In this document: one piece after another, positions 9,656 to 18,201 of the stretch
How positions within the stretch are numbered: the stretch's first letter is position 1
Layout of the letters: each line of letters starts with the position of its first letter
DNA from: Nostoc sp. LEGE 12450
Lineage (GTDB): Bacteria; Cyanobacteriota; Cyanobacteriia; Cyanobacteriales; Nostocaceae
Assembly (NCBI RefSeq): GCF_015206895.1
Contig: NZ_JADEXU010000002.1
Coordinates: forward strand, 1-64,000
Direction: 5' to 3'
Length of the DNA stretch: 64,000 bases
The notes under the pieces: model-generated
The model's input: only the letters and a program-made list of their open reading frames with translations
What the model was told of the DNA's origin: nothing
The model's database searches: none
Position numbers and translations under genes: made by a program

Positions 9656-9679
9656 TTATTTGTGCCTATCTACTTAAAG

Positions 9680-10246
9680 ATGTATAAGTTTGCCCCGGCT
9701 TGGGAGAACGAGCAAATAGTATTTGGTGCTGCGCGACCTGGATACACTAATAAGCAGGTTCAGGATTGGATACAATTCATGAAGTCCCAAAATATTAAGC
9801 GAGTTTGTTGCCTTCTTCCCAAGCAACAACTAGCTCATTACTCTAATCTTCTGGATAGCTACAAACAGGAATTTGGTAATCAGCTAGTATGTTGGGCACC
9901 AATTGTAGATTTCCATCTATCTGATTTAGAAACCCTCACACAGAAAATACTTCCTTTCTTAATAGAAGCAGATAAACAAAATCAGAAGGTAGTTGTACAC
10001 TGCTCTGGTGGAATTGGACGTACTGGACATGTATTAGCAGCATGGCTAGTTAGTGTCCGAGGATTATCAAATCAAGCTGCGTTAGCGAAGCTTACCGAAG
10101 GTATCGCTGCTGTCAAGAAAACAGGTAGAAATCCTTATGAAGCTGCATTAGCTGCTGTGTTTAGAGGTAGAAATCCGTTGAAAGTTGTAAAAGAACTTGA
10201 CTTGCTTCTAAATAATTGCCGTCTAGCAATACATAAAGTTTTTTGA
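9680..10246 (+). CDS. Dual-specificity-type protein phosphatase (Cys-based)
   Basis: A protein of about 188 residues with the PTP signature VVVHCSGGIGRTGHVLAAW; the Cys and Arg of HCxxGxxRT are both present. An Asp within IVDFHLSDLE upstream may be the general acid. It resembles small cyanobacterial dual-specificity phosphatases. An upstream GTG at 9662 would add six residues (MPIYLK); ATG 9680 is preferred because MYKFAPAW looks like the natural start. It follows the nucleotidase gene by about 25 bases and is likely in the same transcript. Confidence 0.8.
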   Translation: MYKFAPAWENEQIVFGAARPGYTNKQVQDWIQFMKSQNIKRVCCLLPKQQLAHYSNLLDSYKQEFGNQLVCWAPIVDFHLSDLETLTQKILPFLIEADKQNQKVVVHCSGGIGRTGHVLAAWLVSVRGLSNQAALAKLTEGIAAVKKTGRNPYEAALAAVFRGRNPLKVVKELDLLLNNCRLAIHKVF

Positions 10247-10292
10247 TTTTGCTATCATCCTGTTTAATCAGTCTCTTGGCGAGGTAAATTCT

Positions 10293-10979
10293 ATGGCAAT
10301 GGTTCTAGATAAAGTAGTTCCTTTTGGGAGATCAATGGATGAATATATAAAAATATTCAATTTAACAGACACAGATTTAAATAAAAAAATTCTTGGAATT
10401 GGGGATGGCCCGGCAAGCTTTAATGCAGAAATGACACGTCAGGGTAAAAGTGTAGTTTCTGTTGACCCATTATACCAATTTTCTGGTGATGAGATATTGC
10501 AACGATTTAATGAAGTGGTAGATAACATCATTAACCAAGTCAAGGCTACATCGAAAGATTGGGTATGGGGCTATCATAAATCTCCAGATGATTTGCGACA
10601 CAATCGAGTCAAAGTTATTGAAGAATTTTTGTCTGATTATGAAAATGGCAAAAAAAGTAATAGATACATAGTCGATGAATTTCCAAAATTAGAATTTAAA
10701 GATCAAGAGTTTGACATAGCCCTGTGTTCACATTTATTATTTTTATATTCAGACCATCTCGATTACAATTTTCATCTAAATTCTATAGGTGAGATGCTAC
10801 GTATTGCTAAAGAAATTAGAATATTTCCCCTGATAACTTTAATGTGGAAACATTCTCAACATTTAGATGAAATAGTAAAACATTACACTTCAATGGGTTA
10901 CAAGATAGATATTGAAAATGTTGAATATGAGCTACAGCCTGGTGGAAATAAAATGTTGAAGATAACCAGAGATGTTTAG
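10293..10979 (+). CDS. SAM-dependent methyltransferase-like protein
   Basis: A 228-residue protein. KKILGIGDGPASFNAEMTRQG is a SAM-binding glycine loop and VVSVDPLYQFSGDE holds the acidic residue after strand 2. FDIALCSHLLFLYSDHLDY sits in the motif IV position, and EMLRIAKEIRIFPLITL follows. The family is widespread in cyanobacteria, without a known substrate. GAGG about 7 bases upstream supports ATG 10293. It may be the last gene of the run starting at 6461, with 46 bases from the phosphatase. Confidence 0.75.
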   Translation: MAMVLDKVVPFGRSMDEYIKIFNLTDTDLNKKILGIGDGPASFNAEMTRQGKSVVSVDPLYQFSGDEILQRFNEVVDNIINQVKATSKDWVWGYHKSPDDLRHNRVKVIEEFLSDYENGKKSNRYIVDEFPKLEFKDQEFDIALCSHLLFLYSDHLDYNFHLNSIGEMLRIAKEIRIFPLITLMWKHSQHLDEIVKHYTSMGYKIDIENVEYELQPGGNKMLKITRDV

Positions 10980-11099
10980 AAAATTCATAATTAGTAATTT
11001 TCAGTAATTATATTGTGATTACTAAGAAGGATTTTATAAACAAGCACTCAATGATTCAATAATTTTTAATGCGATCACACCGATCACCACAATTAGGGT

Positions 11100-11440
11100 T
11101 ATTATGTGGAATTTCTACCAGGAATGGACATCAGTGTCGCTGTTACCAAGTTGCATTCATGATCAGTATACTTTGCTGCGATGAGCGATACTCTTGCAGA
11201 GTCACTTCATGAACGCTACAACAGATACCTGCACCAGTTGATCTTCTACTGAGTAGAATTTGCTGTTGGGAAGTGGCATGAGTTGAAAGTGCTTATAAAT
11301 GGTTGATGAACGCCAAGATTTAAAGGTGTTGGAATGCGGTGGAGTGACTTCGATTTTAATAATTTGTTATATTTACGACTGGCTTGAGTGAATGGAGGCT
11401 TTTGATAACTTATTTCCATATTCTACTTTGCCCTCCCCTA
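11100..11440 (+). pseudogene. Possible transposase remnant
   Basis: Between 10980 and 11591 no intact gene is seen. Broken plus-strand frames encode VYFAAMSDTLAESLHERYNR (about 11165-11230) and, at 11316-11420, RFKGVGMRWSDFDFNNLLYL then RLA, a stop, and VNGGF. The block KGxGMRWS followed by LLxLR resembles the C-terminal end of ISKra4-like transposases, judged by eye. Several stops interrupt it. It could instead be a relic of another gene. Confidence 0.35.
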
Positions 11441-11591
11441 AGCGCTAGATGTGTCCTAATGCTTTTAGATGAAAAAATAAATGTATATATAGGTTTCAAA
11501 ATTATTACTTTTGGATAATTTAATTTTAAATAAATATCCTTATAAATAATCATATAGGTATTGAATACCTATGTACGTAAGTGAGGTAATT

Positions 11592-11798
11592 ATGTCAATT
11601 ATAGCCAAACAACAAGAGTTATTTGTGGAGATACCTTCAGACCAACAGCAACATCTGTCTGGAGGACAATTATTTTCAAGAGGGCGACGTAATCGTGATA
11701 TGCAAGGTAATCCTGATATTAGAATCACCGGGAATCTGACCACTGCTGATGGGAATCAAATTCCTATCCTAGTTTTAGGTTTTAGGCTTGACCAATAG
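11592..11798 (+). CDS. Putative double-glycine leader peptide (CTB-type bacteriocin-like)
   Basis: A 68-residue peptide. MSIIAKQQELFVEIPSDQQQ followed by HLSGG has the pattern of a class II bacteriocin or CTB-type leader (an LxxELSxEQQxxxxGG-like motif), with a predicted cut after Gly-Gly. The remaining core of about 43 residues starts QLFSRGRRNRD and ends LVLGFRLDQ. ATG 11592 is preferred over 11571 because GAGG lies at 11583-11586. Such leaders are normally cut and exported by peptidase-containing ABC transporters; none is adjacent, although a DrrAB-type exporter starts 3 kb away. A terminator lies at 11949. Confidence 0.6.
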   Translation: MSIIAKQQELFVEIPSDQQQHLSGGQLFSRGRRNRDMQGNPDIRITGNLTTADGNQIPILVLGFRLDQ

Positions 11799-11948
11799 TA
11801 AGCCATGACTAGAAATAGCATAGGTAAAGCTTTGGAATTCATATAGTAACAAGATTGATATAATTCACTCAATATCAATTAGTTTTGAGAGAATTGTATT
11901 AGTCTTTAATGTTTTCCAAAATCATGAAGTTAATGAAATAAAAGCGAT

Positions 11949-11980
11949 AAATGGATGTTATCATTAGCATCCATTTTTTA
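11949..11980 (+). terminator. Rho-independent terminator
   Basis: A perfect 9-base stem (AAATGGATG / CATCCATTT) with a 10-base loop, followed by T-rich sequence. It lies about 150 bases after the leader-peptide gene and probably ends its transcript. Confidence 0.65.
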
Positions 11981-12226
11981 TTGGCCAGATAATGAGATTC
12001 AAAAAAGGGAAACGAGCAATTTTTTACAGATAGATATAAGCTTAATTTAGGCTAAAAGTAGATATGTAACTCAATGCTGTTTAGTAATTTGAGGACATTC
12101 CAAAATATAAATCAAATAATTAAAGAAAATTTTGGTAATGCGATCGCTCTCAAAACTACTAGATGCGATCGCTTTGCTGGTATATGTTTAATATGCTCCA
12201 GCCTAGCCTCGTGCGGTTGCTAGTCT
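11981..12226. other. Intergenic, no gene seen
   Basis: This stretch between the terminator and the broken toxin gene holds two HIP1 octamers (GCGATCGC near 12140 and 12167) and otherwise AT-rich sequence with stops in all frames. Confidence 0.5.
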
Positions 12227-12573
12227 TTAGGTCGTCTGAGAGTCATCCGGTGTTTCACCAAGGGTCTGCTGTGCAGCCTGACGAATATGAAGAACACGCA
12301 CTGTTGATATTTCTTGTCCTGCCAAAATTGTGAAAATTATTCGGTATAAGTTGCGCCCTCGACCGTAAAGTATCTGACAATTTCTTGGCTAAAATAATCA
12401 TTTTCTCTAGCTAGAGAACATCGGCTTGGCATTTGCGATAAAGACTCAATGACTTTTAGTAATCCTGCATACCACTGACTTGCCCTTTCAGGAGAAGTAA
12501 CTTGAGATAATTGCAAAAATGCGCTGTCTGCTTCTGCTTCAGCTACACTAGAGATATCAATGCGGTATTTCAT
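12227..12573 (-). pseudogene. RelE/ParE-family toxin, frameshifted
   Basis: From ATG 12573 the frame encodes MKYRIDISSVAEAEADSAFL and then the usual ParE middle (RASQWYAGLLKVIESLSQMP), but ends after IVRYFTVEGATYTE at 12337. In the shifted frame the family's C-terminal half continues as LYGRGRNLYRIIFTILAGQE and STVRVLHIRQAAQQTL to a stop at 12227. ParE toxins normally read RxLxYGxGxxxYRI across this point, so about one base was lost near 12370. The toxin is probably inactive, since the conserved YRI strand and the HxRxA end are cut off. It overlaps the antitoxin gene by 4 bases. Confidence 0.8.
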
Positions 12574-12824
12574 GAATCGGCTGGCAGATTATACTTGCGA
12601 CGCTGCTCGTCAGCAAAATCATCAAATGAACGGAATCTACCTGCTTCAAAGTCTTCTAATCCTTGCTGAATACCCTTAATAGCTACTTCTGAGTCTTGTA
12701 CCTCCCACTCTAGGACAGCCTCTAGCAATTGGGCTGCAACGAAACTAACATCTTGTCCCTGCTGTGTAGCTTTCTCGCGCAGTCGTGCTTCTAATTCTGG
12801 GCTAAGGGAAACAACGATCGCCAT
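12570..12824 (-). CDS. Antitoxin of a ParE-type toxin-antitoxin pair
   Basis: An 84-residue protein. MAIVVSLSPELEARLREKA is a ribbon-helix-helix-like start (beta strand then helix), and the acidic C-terminal part (GLEDFEAGRFRSFDDFADEQ) is typical of toxin-wrapping tails. The stop/start overlap of 4 bases with the toxin gene fits a translationally coupled antitoxin-toxin operon. With the toxin frameshifted, the antitoxin survives intact. Confidence 0.75.
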   Translation of the reverse strand: MAIVVSLSPELEARLREKATQQGQDVSFVAAQLLEAVLEWEVQDSEVAIKGIQQGLEDFEAGRFRSFDDFADEQRRKYNLPADS

Positions 12825-12885
12825 AATCGCATATTTTGCGGAAGGTTTATAGATATGATTTTATTTCAGAATATCTGATAAAGCT

Positions 12886-12914
12886 GCGTAGGCGTAGCCA
12901 GCCGTAGGCATCGC
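12886..12914. repeat. Small dispersed repeat, copy 1 (29 bp)
   Basis: A 29-base unit built of GCGTAGGCGTAGCC and GTAGGCATCGC. It matches the copies at 13035-13063 and 39863-39891 in the same orientation, and 38354-38382 in reverse orientation, with a few mismatches. This copy lies between genes. It resembles the small dispersed repeats described from Nostoc genomes. Confidence 0.85.
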
Positions 12915-12929
12915 TCTAGCCAAAATCAC

Positions 12930-13127
12930 TCATGCTGTCACCATTGACCGTACTGAATCAGGGGATGCTGGCTCAAAATGTAACACCATAATTTGCTCTG
13001 GGCGTAAACCGACAGATTCGTAAGTGCGGCCGTTGCATGGGCGTAGCCCGATGAAGGCATCGCGCCATCCCAAGCAAACTTCATAGGTTTTGACAACTTT
13101 GAGAATAATCTGTGTGTTAGCCTGCAT
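12930..13127 (-). CDS. Small hypothetical protein carrying a dispersed-repeat insertion
   Basis: A 65-residue frame, not recognised. It starts MQANTQIILKVVKTYEVCLG and ends GLRPEQIMVLHFEPASPDSV plus RSMVTA. The middle segment WRDAFIGLRPCN is translated from a 29-base dispersed repeat at 13035-13063, so the repeat seems to have entered an existing gene in frame. It lies 16 bases downstream of the nuclease gene on the same strand and may be coexpressed. No ribosome-binding site is evident. A competing frame at 12938-13171 overlaps the nuclease gene and looks less likely. Confidence 0.45.
   Translation of the reverse strand: MQANTQIILKVVKTYEVCLGWRDAFIGLRPCNGRTYESVGLRPEQIMVLHFEPASPDSVRSMVTA
13035..13063. 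repeat. Small dispersed repeat, copy 2 (in a reading frame)
   Basis: Same 29-base length and layout as the copy at 12886-12914, with GGGCGTAGCCCGATGAAGGC in the centre. It falls within the small hypothetical gene at 12930-13127 and keeps that frame open. Confidence 0.8.
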
Positions 13128-13142
13128 TTTAGCTGTTGGAAA

Positions 13143-14252
13143 CTATCTAGCAACGACTTGAGGCTGTTCATAAGCAGCTACAATTGCCTTGAATTTATCA
13201 GCGTACTGATAGATTTCATTGAGGTTATCGATAGGAACTTTATCCGAAACTCTATTGCCATTTACCTCTTTCGAGAATATTTCTAACTTCTTAGACTTTG
13301 ATTCATTAAAATACAAACGAACAATGGGTTTCCAAGTATTCCCATCAAGCAGAATATTACAGTAGCTCGCTGTATCTCTGTATGTTATCCTTGCTGGATC
13401 TAATACCTGACGTAAAATCGACTTAAGAATGTAATATCCCTCACGCTCGTCATCTGTAAACTCAGATGGTTTTATGATTTCTTCTGGTTTTATTTCTGTT
13501 TCCTGATTTACATCTTGTGATTTCGTTTTTGAGCGTCCTGCTGCTTCATCTAAAAGGGTTTCAATTTCCTCACGAATAAATTCTTTAATAGCCCTTTGTG
13601 TATATCCAGTAAAATCAATTTTTAATTGCCCTACAAAATTATTACCGGGGCATAATTCTTTGAAAAAATATTTAACAAACTCATCACTGGACGCTTCCAC
13701 TTGCCTTTTAAGAAGAGCCTTAATACCACCTACATACTTTAATTCAGATGCGGCTGTGATAGCTTTATCAATATTAAATACGGATTTTGTTAATTTTGAG
13801 ACTTCGCGCATTGCTGACTCATTCAAATTGAGTAAATCTAATTCCAAAAATGGAGTTTTATCCATCTTATTGGGCCTTTCCAGGTCAGCATAAAACTTGT
13901 ATATTACTCCATCAGTTAATACACCAATTCGAGCGTCAGTCGCCATGAAGTATGCAAACAACTGACTCCATTCATGATCTTTACTGAAATCAGTACCATA
14001 GCATTTGCACTCAATGAGAATTGCTGGTTGCCCATTTTGAAATATTGCATAGTCTAGCTTGAACTTTTTAGCAGCTCCCACGTTTGCATCATACTCAGGC
14101 ATCACTTCATTTGGGTTAAAGGGATCATACCCCAAGATTTGCTGAATAAAAGGCATAATCAGGAAGTGTTTTGTAGCTTCTTCAGTCTTGATGCTCCCTA
14201 ATTTTGTGGTCATTGTAGATGCAAAAGCTTTGACTTGATCAACGAAATCCAT
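13143..14252 (-). CDS. Restriction endonuclease-like protein (HsdR-N-type PD-(D/E)xK nuclease domain)
   Basis: A 369-residue protein. The N-terminal third has the nuclease core of type I R subunits: TEEATKHFLIMPFIQQILGY, then LDYAIFQNGQPAILIECKCY, with D and ExK as the predicted catalytic residues. The C-terminal part (DDEREGYYILKSILRQVLDP onward) is typical of stand-alone prophage-type restriction proteins of this length. No helicase domain and no adjacent methylase are present, so it is not a full type I system. GGAG about 9 bases upstream supports ATG 14252. It neighbours a broken toxin-antitoxin pair, consistent with a defence or mobile region. Confidence 0.8.
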   Translation of the reverse strand: MDFVDQVKAFASTMTTKLGSIKTEEATKHFLIMPFIQQILGYDPFNPNEVMPEYDANVGAAKKFKLDYAIFQNGQPAILIECKCYGTDFSKDHEWSQLFAYFMATDARIGVLTDGVIYKFYADLERPNKMDKTPFLELDLLNLNESAMREVSKLTKSVFNIDKAITAASELKYVGGIKALLKRQVEASSDEFVKYFFKELCPGNNFVGQLKIDFTGYTQRAIKEFIREEIETLLDEAAGRSKTKSQDVNQETEIKPEEIIKPSEFTDDEREGYYILKSILRQVLDPARITYRDTASYCNILLDGNTWKPIVRLYFNESKSKKLEIFSKEVNGNRVSDKVPIDNLNEIYQYADKFKAIVAAYEQPQVVAR

Positions 14253-14779
14253 GATGTGATGCTCCCAGACGTTTGTTTATGGCTATGTAGGCTATGAAGT
14301 TATAATTCACAAAAAAACTGAATAAATAACAGGAATTGGAGTACAACACTGATGGAGCAACGCATCTTATTTTTATAATGCTTACTGGACAAAGCTTTCA
14401 CCCATTATTTAATTTAGTTGATAAAAATTGAAATCCTTATTGCACACGGTTTTCAGAATTTAAATGCGTTTACCCTAACACTACTTATTTACACCCATTG
14501 CAGGGATGAATCGCATAGCACTTCAGCATCTACCCGCAAGTCGTCAAATTTCAGTGCATTACGGGGTTGAGGATTTTGAACAAGATATAAAGAACTTGCA
14601 GGCGATGGGTAGACTGCGATCGCTGTCAGTGAAACTTCGCCGATCAATAACCTCATCGCCACTCTACTGAGTTTCCTTTTACTCTGATTCAAATTTCCGC
14701 CAGAAGTCTATTGACTTCTGGTAAATCTATTGAGAAGCTAATAGTTAGATTTACTAATTAATAGAAGTGCATCAAACTT
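14253..14779. other. Intergenic region with a possible short minus-strand remnant
   Basis: About 530 bases. A minus-strand frame at 14489-14692 encodes 67 residues, ending FDDLRVDAEVLCDSSLQWV after a hydrophobic N-terminal part. I do not recognise it and see no ribosome-binding site, so it may be a gene remnant. The right end probably holds the promoter of the exporter operon. The inverted pair CCAGAAGTC / GACTTCTGG at about 14699-14722 is a small hairpin. Confidence 0.35.
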
Positions 14780-15631
14780 GTGACAATACTGACGGGAAAA
14801 ATAAATCGATCGCAACCTGCTAGCGAACCAAAACCGTTGATTCTGGAAACTCAGGGACTCACACGCCGTTTTGGGAAGTTAACCGCAGTTAATAACCTGA
14901 GCATATCTGTGGAACAAGGTGAAGTATTTGGTCTGCTTGGCCCCAATGGCGCAGGGAAAAGTACAGTTCTTAAAATGTTGACAACCTTGCTGCCTATCAG
15001 TGCAGGGAAAGCAACCTTAGCTGGCTATGACGTGGCTCGTCAATCTAATCCTGTAAGACGGGCTATCGGCTATGTACCCCAGGCGCTCTCTGCTGATGGT
15101 AGCCTCACGGGTTACGAAAATCTCTTAATTTTTGCCAAGCTGTATGGAATACCTGCCAAAGGACGCGATCGCCGCATCTATGAAATTCTAGAGTACATGG
15201 GTTTACAGGATGCGGCGAAACGCTTGGTACGAAACTACTCTGGTGGGATGATCCGCAAGCTGGAAATTGGCATATCAGTTCTCCATCAACCCCAAATTCT
15301 GTTCCTTGATGAGCCGACTGTCGGACTAGATCCCATCGCTCGAACTCAAGTATGGCAACTTGTACTACAACTCTGTGCTGATTACGGTACAACTATATTT
15401 TTAACAACCCACTTTTTAGAAGAAGCGGATAGCTTATGTAACCGAGTGGCAATTATGCAGCAAGGTGAAGTCGTTACTACAGGTACACCAAACGACTTAA
15501 AAGCTTCTTTAAATAACCCAAATGCAACTTTGGATGATGTCTTTATTCACTATACAGGCGACCAGTTAACATCAGGAGTCAACTACCGTGACACAGCAAG
15601 AACCAGACGTACTGCTCAACGGTTGGGTTAA
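14780..15631 (+). CDS. ABC transporter ATP-binding protein (DrrA family)
   Basis: A 283-residue ATPase energising a two-gene exporter. Walker A is GPNGAGKST, the signature is YSGGMIRKLEIG, Walker B is ILFLDEPTVGLDP, and the H-loop His is in TTHFLEEAD. The C-terminal tail (DDVFIHYTGDQL, then RDTARTRRTAQRLG) is characteristic of DrrA-type drug-export ATPases. It starts with GTG. The permease gene overlaps its 3' end by 44 bases. The substrate is not known; the linked MarR regulator suggests a toxic or phenolic compound. Confidence 0.92.
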   Translation: MTILTGKINRSQPASEPKPLILETQGLTRRFGKLTAVNNLSISVEQGEVFGLLGPNGAGKSTVLKMLTTLLPISAGKATLAGYDVARQSNPVRRAIGYVPQALSADGSLTGYENLLIFAKLYGIPAKGRDRRIYEILEYMGLQDAAKRLVRNYSGGMIRKLEIGISVLHQPQILFLDEPTVGLDPIARTQVWQLVLQLCADYGTTIFLTTHFLEEADSLCNRVAIMQQGEVVTTGTPNDLKASLNNPNATLDDVFIHYTGDQLTSGVNYRDTARTRRTAQRLG

Positions 15632-16442
15632 AGCACCACCCACTGTCCGAGTAAATTTGATCTCTGCAATTAAAGAGCTAGTTACAAAAACCCTGGCGAT
15701 CGCTGAATTGGAAATCCGTAAACTCCGCCATGATCCCACTGATTTAGTCGTTCGGGCTGTGCAACCAGCTTTATGGCTGCTAATTTTTGGGCAAGTTTTC
15801 TCCCGAACTCGCGCGATTCCTACAGGGAACTTACCCTATTTGGACTTCATTTCTGCTGGCATTTTGGCTCAGAGTATTCTGTTCGTGGCAATTTTTAGTG
15901 GTGGAATGACGCTAATCTGGGAGCGAGATTTAGGCATTGTCCATAAATTTTTAGCTAGTCCTACGCCTCGCGTGGCGATGGTGTTGGGCAAAGCCCTGGC
16001 GTGTGGGGTGAGGTGCTTATCTCAGGTAATATTCATTTACGGATTAGCATTTTTATTAGGTGTCAAACTAAATCTTCATCCCCTAGCTATTCTCCAAGTA
16101 CTGCTGCTAGTCATACTGGGAGCAGGTTCTTTTTGTATTTTTTCATTAATTATTGGCTGTTTGGTGAAAAGCCGAGAAAGGATGACGGGTATTGGACAAT
16201 TGTTAACCATGCCGTTATTTTTTGCTAGCAATGCCATCTATCCGATCTCGTTGATGCCCAGTTGGTTAAAGTTCATTTCCCATTTAAATCCGTTGACTTA
16301 TCTGGTTGACGGGTTACGTAGCACCATGCTGTTGAATGGCACTAGCATCTATGGCTTTGGTCTGGATTGTACAATTCTCTTATTCACATTAATCATTTTG
16401 GCCATCCTTGGTGGAAAACTTTATCCACGGGTGGCCATGTAA
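15588..16442 (+). CDS. ABC-2 type permease (DrrB family)
   Basis: A 284-residue membrane protein with about six helices, starting with GTG inside the ATPase gene. After a cytoplasmic N-terminus (LEIRKLRHDPTDLVVRAVQP) come WLLIFGQVF and segments such as FISAGILAQSILFVAIFSG and the ABC-2 block SLMPSWLKFISHLNPLTYLV, typical of the family. It should form the channel half of the exporter with the upstream ATPase. The 44-base overlap indicates translational coupling. Confidence 0.9.
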   Translation: MTQQEPDVLLNGWVKAPPTVRVNLISAIKELVTKTLAIAELEIRKLRHDPTDLVVRAVQPALWLLIFGQVFSRTRAIPTGNLPYLDFISAGILAQSILFVAIFSGGMTLIWERDLGIVHKFLASPTPRVAMVLGKALACGVRCLSQVIFIYGLAFLLGVKLNLHPLAILQVLLLVILGAGSFCIFSLIIGCLVKSRERMTGIGQLLTMPLFFASNAIYPISLMPSWLKFISHLNPLTYLVDGLRSTMLLNGTSIYGFGLDCTILLFTLIILAILGGKLYPRVAM

Positions 16443-16461
16443 CTAGGAGAACAACAAGCCC

Positions 16462-16935
16462 ATGACCTTGGATAAACCTAATCAAGGTGCAACTTCCGAA
16501 GAATGTGCCGCTAGAGTAATGGAAACAGTTCCATTAGTGATGCGGTTTATCCGAGCGGATATGCGTGCCCATAGTGCCGCTTTTTTATCTATACCTCAAT
16601 TGCGATCGCTAGCATTTATCAACCGCAATCCTGGGGCTTCATTATCTGATCTGGCAGAGCATTTAGGTGTCACCTCTGCCACGGCATCAGCAACCATAGA
16701 ACGCTTGGTACAACGCGACTTCGTGAAACGGATTGCTCATCCTCAAGAGCGGCGGCGGGTGCTGCTCAATTTAACTGAAGATGGAAAACACCATCTCAAG
16801 CAATCCCAAGATCAAACTCGCGCTCATATTACTGACTTGCTGAAAGGTCTTTCAGAAGACCAAATTTCCAACATTGAAGAAGGCTTAACTCTACTAAAAA
16901 ATGTCTTCGAGAAAACAGAACTCAAAGCTCCATAA
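16462..16935 (+). CDS. MarR-family transcriptional regulator
   Basis: A 157-residue winged-helix repressor type. The DNA-binding part is LSDLAEHLGVTSATASATIE followed by the wing RDFVKRIAHPQERRRVLLNL; the Asp/Arg pattern at the wing tip is the MarR signature (here HPQERRR). A ribosome-binding site AGGAGA lies about 11 bases before ATG 16462. It sits between the exporter genes and the MFS gene, so it probably controls this operon in response to a ligand. I did not identify its operator. Confidence 0.92.
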   Translation: MTLDKPNQGATSEECAARVMETVPLVMRFIRADMRAHSAAFLSIPQLRSLAFINRNPGASLSDLAEHLGVTSATASATIERLVQRDFVKRIAHPQERRRVLLNLTEDGKHHLKQSQDQTRAHITDLLKGLSEDQISNIEEGLTLLKNVFEKTELKAP

Positions 16936-18169
16936 CTTTGAGGTTGCACAACACGATCCCTTTGCAGCCTTTAAGTTTCGAGACTATCGGCTATTTACCA
17001 TTGGACGGCTGGTGCTGTTCGTGGGGTCGCAAATGCAAACTGTAGCGATTGGCTGGGAACTCTATGAGCGAACTAACTCAGCGATCGCTTTAGGTGGTGT
17101 AGGACTGGCGCAAGTCCTACCGATGATTATTCTCACCTTAATTGCCGGAGATGTTGCCGATCGCCGCGATCGCAAAGTGACCATGTTACTCTCGGTAATG
17201 TTGCTAGCCCTCTGCTCGCTAGCTTTAGGGGTACTTTCCTATACTCAGGGTGCAATTTTTCTAATTTACGCTTGTTTAGTCTTAACAGGTGTAGCGAGGG
17301 CATTTCTCAAACCTGCCAGTGATGCTCTGATGTGGCAATTAATACCTGTCAGTGCGTTTACCAATGCAGCCACGTGGAATAGTAGTAGCTTTCAGTTAGC
17401 CGCAGTTATCGGCCCAGCCTTCGGGGGATTCGGGATTGCGCTGTTGGGAAGTGCTACAGGGGTTTATGTATTAGCAGCGATCGCAGCATTGCTGTGTTTT
17501 CTTTTAACGCTAGCGATTAAAGAGCAAAAAGTCATCCGTTCAACTGAACCAATCTCACTCCAAGCGCTTGCTGCTGGCGCTAAATTTGTTTGGCAGAATC
17601 AGTTGATTTTAGCAGCGATTACATTAGATATGTTTGCAGTATTGTTGGGTGGTGCGATCGCGCTTCTCCCGATTTTTGCCAAAGATATTTTACACGTGGG
17701 GCCAGTGGAGTTGGGATATCTCCAAGCAGCTCACTCCATCGGTGCTTTGACTATGGCCATTACTCTGGCGTATTTACCACCGTTACGCAAAGCAGGCCCA
17801 GCCTTATTGTGGTCAGTAGTTGGCTTTGGGGTTGTAACAATTATCTTTGGACTTTCTCGTTCCTTTTGGCTATCTATGTTAATGCTGATCCTTGGTGGCG
17901 CACTAGATAGTATTAGCGTTGTGATTCGCCATACATTAGTTCAAATCAGAACACCGGATCATTTGCGTGGTCGGGTTGCTGCTATTAATAGCGTATTTAT
18001 TAGTGCCTCGAATGAATTAGGTGGTTTTGAGTCAGGCTTGACTGCTGCTTTATTTGGCCCGGTGATTTCCGTTGTGGGTGGTGGAATTGGCACAATTGTG
18101 GTAGTAATTGCTACGGCAATGATTTGGCCAGGAATTCGTAAGTTAGGAGCTTTGCAAGAGTATAAATAA
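16901..18169 (+). CDS. MFS exporter (EntS-like)
   Basis: A 422-residue, 12-helix transporter. The N-terminal block (FRDYRLFTIGRLVLFVGSQM) and the loop GDVADRRDRKVTM (MFS motif A between helices 2 and 3) match the EntS/YbdA group of siderophore or drug exporters. The gene overlaps the marR-type gene by 35 bases and ends the operon; a terminator lies at 18337. With the DrrAB-type exporter in the same transcript, it suggests dual efflux of one compound or class. Confidence 0.85.
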   Translation: MSSRKQNSKLHNFEVAQHDPFAAFKFRDYRLFTIGRLVLFVGSQMQTVAIGWELYERTNSAIALGGVGLAQVLPMIILTLIAGDVADRRDRKVTMLLSVMLLALCSLALGVLSYTQGAIFLIYACLVLTGVARAFLKPASDALMWQLIPVSAFTNAATWNSSSFQLAAVIGPAFGGFGIALLGSATGVYVLAAIAALLCFLLTLAIKEQKVIRSTEPISLQALAAGAKFVWQNQLILAAITLDMFAVLLGGAIALLPIFAKDILHVGPVELGYLQAAHSIGALTMAITLAYLPPLRKAGPALLWSVVGFGVVTIIFGLSRSFWLSMLMLILGGALDSISVVIRHTLVQIRTPDHLRGRVAAINSVFISASNELGGFESGLTAALFGPVISVVGGGIGTIVVVIATAMIWPGIRKLGALQEYK

Positions 18170-18201
18170 ATTTAACGTGTCGCGGAAGTCCCCACCTTCT
18201 C

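Noticed and set aside
14489-14692. 67-codon minus-strand frame
   Set aside because: Not recognised and no ribosome-binding site; mentioned only as a possible remnant.
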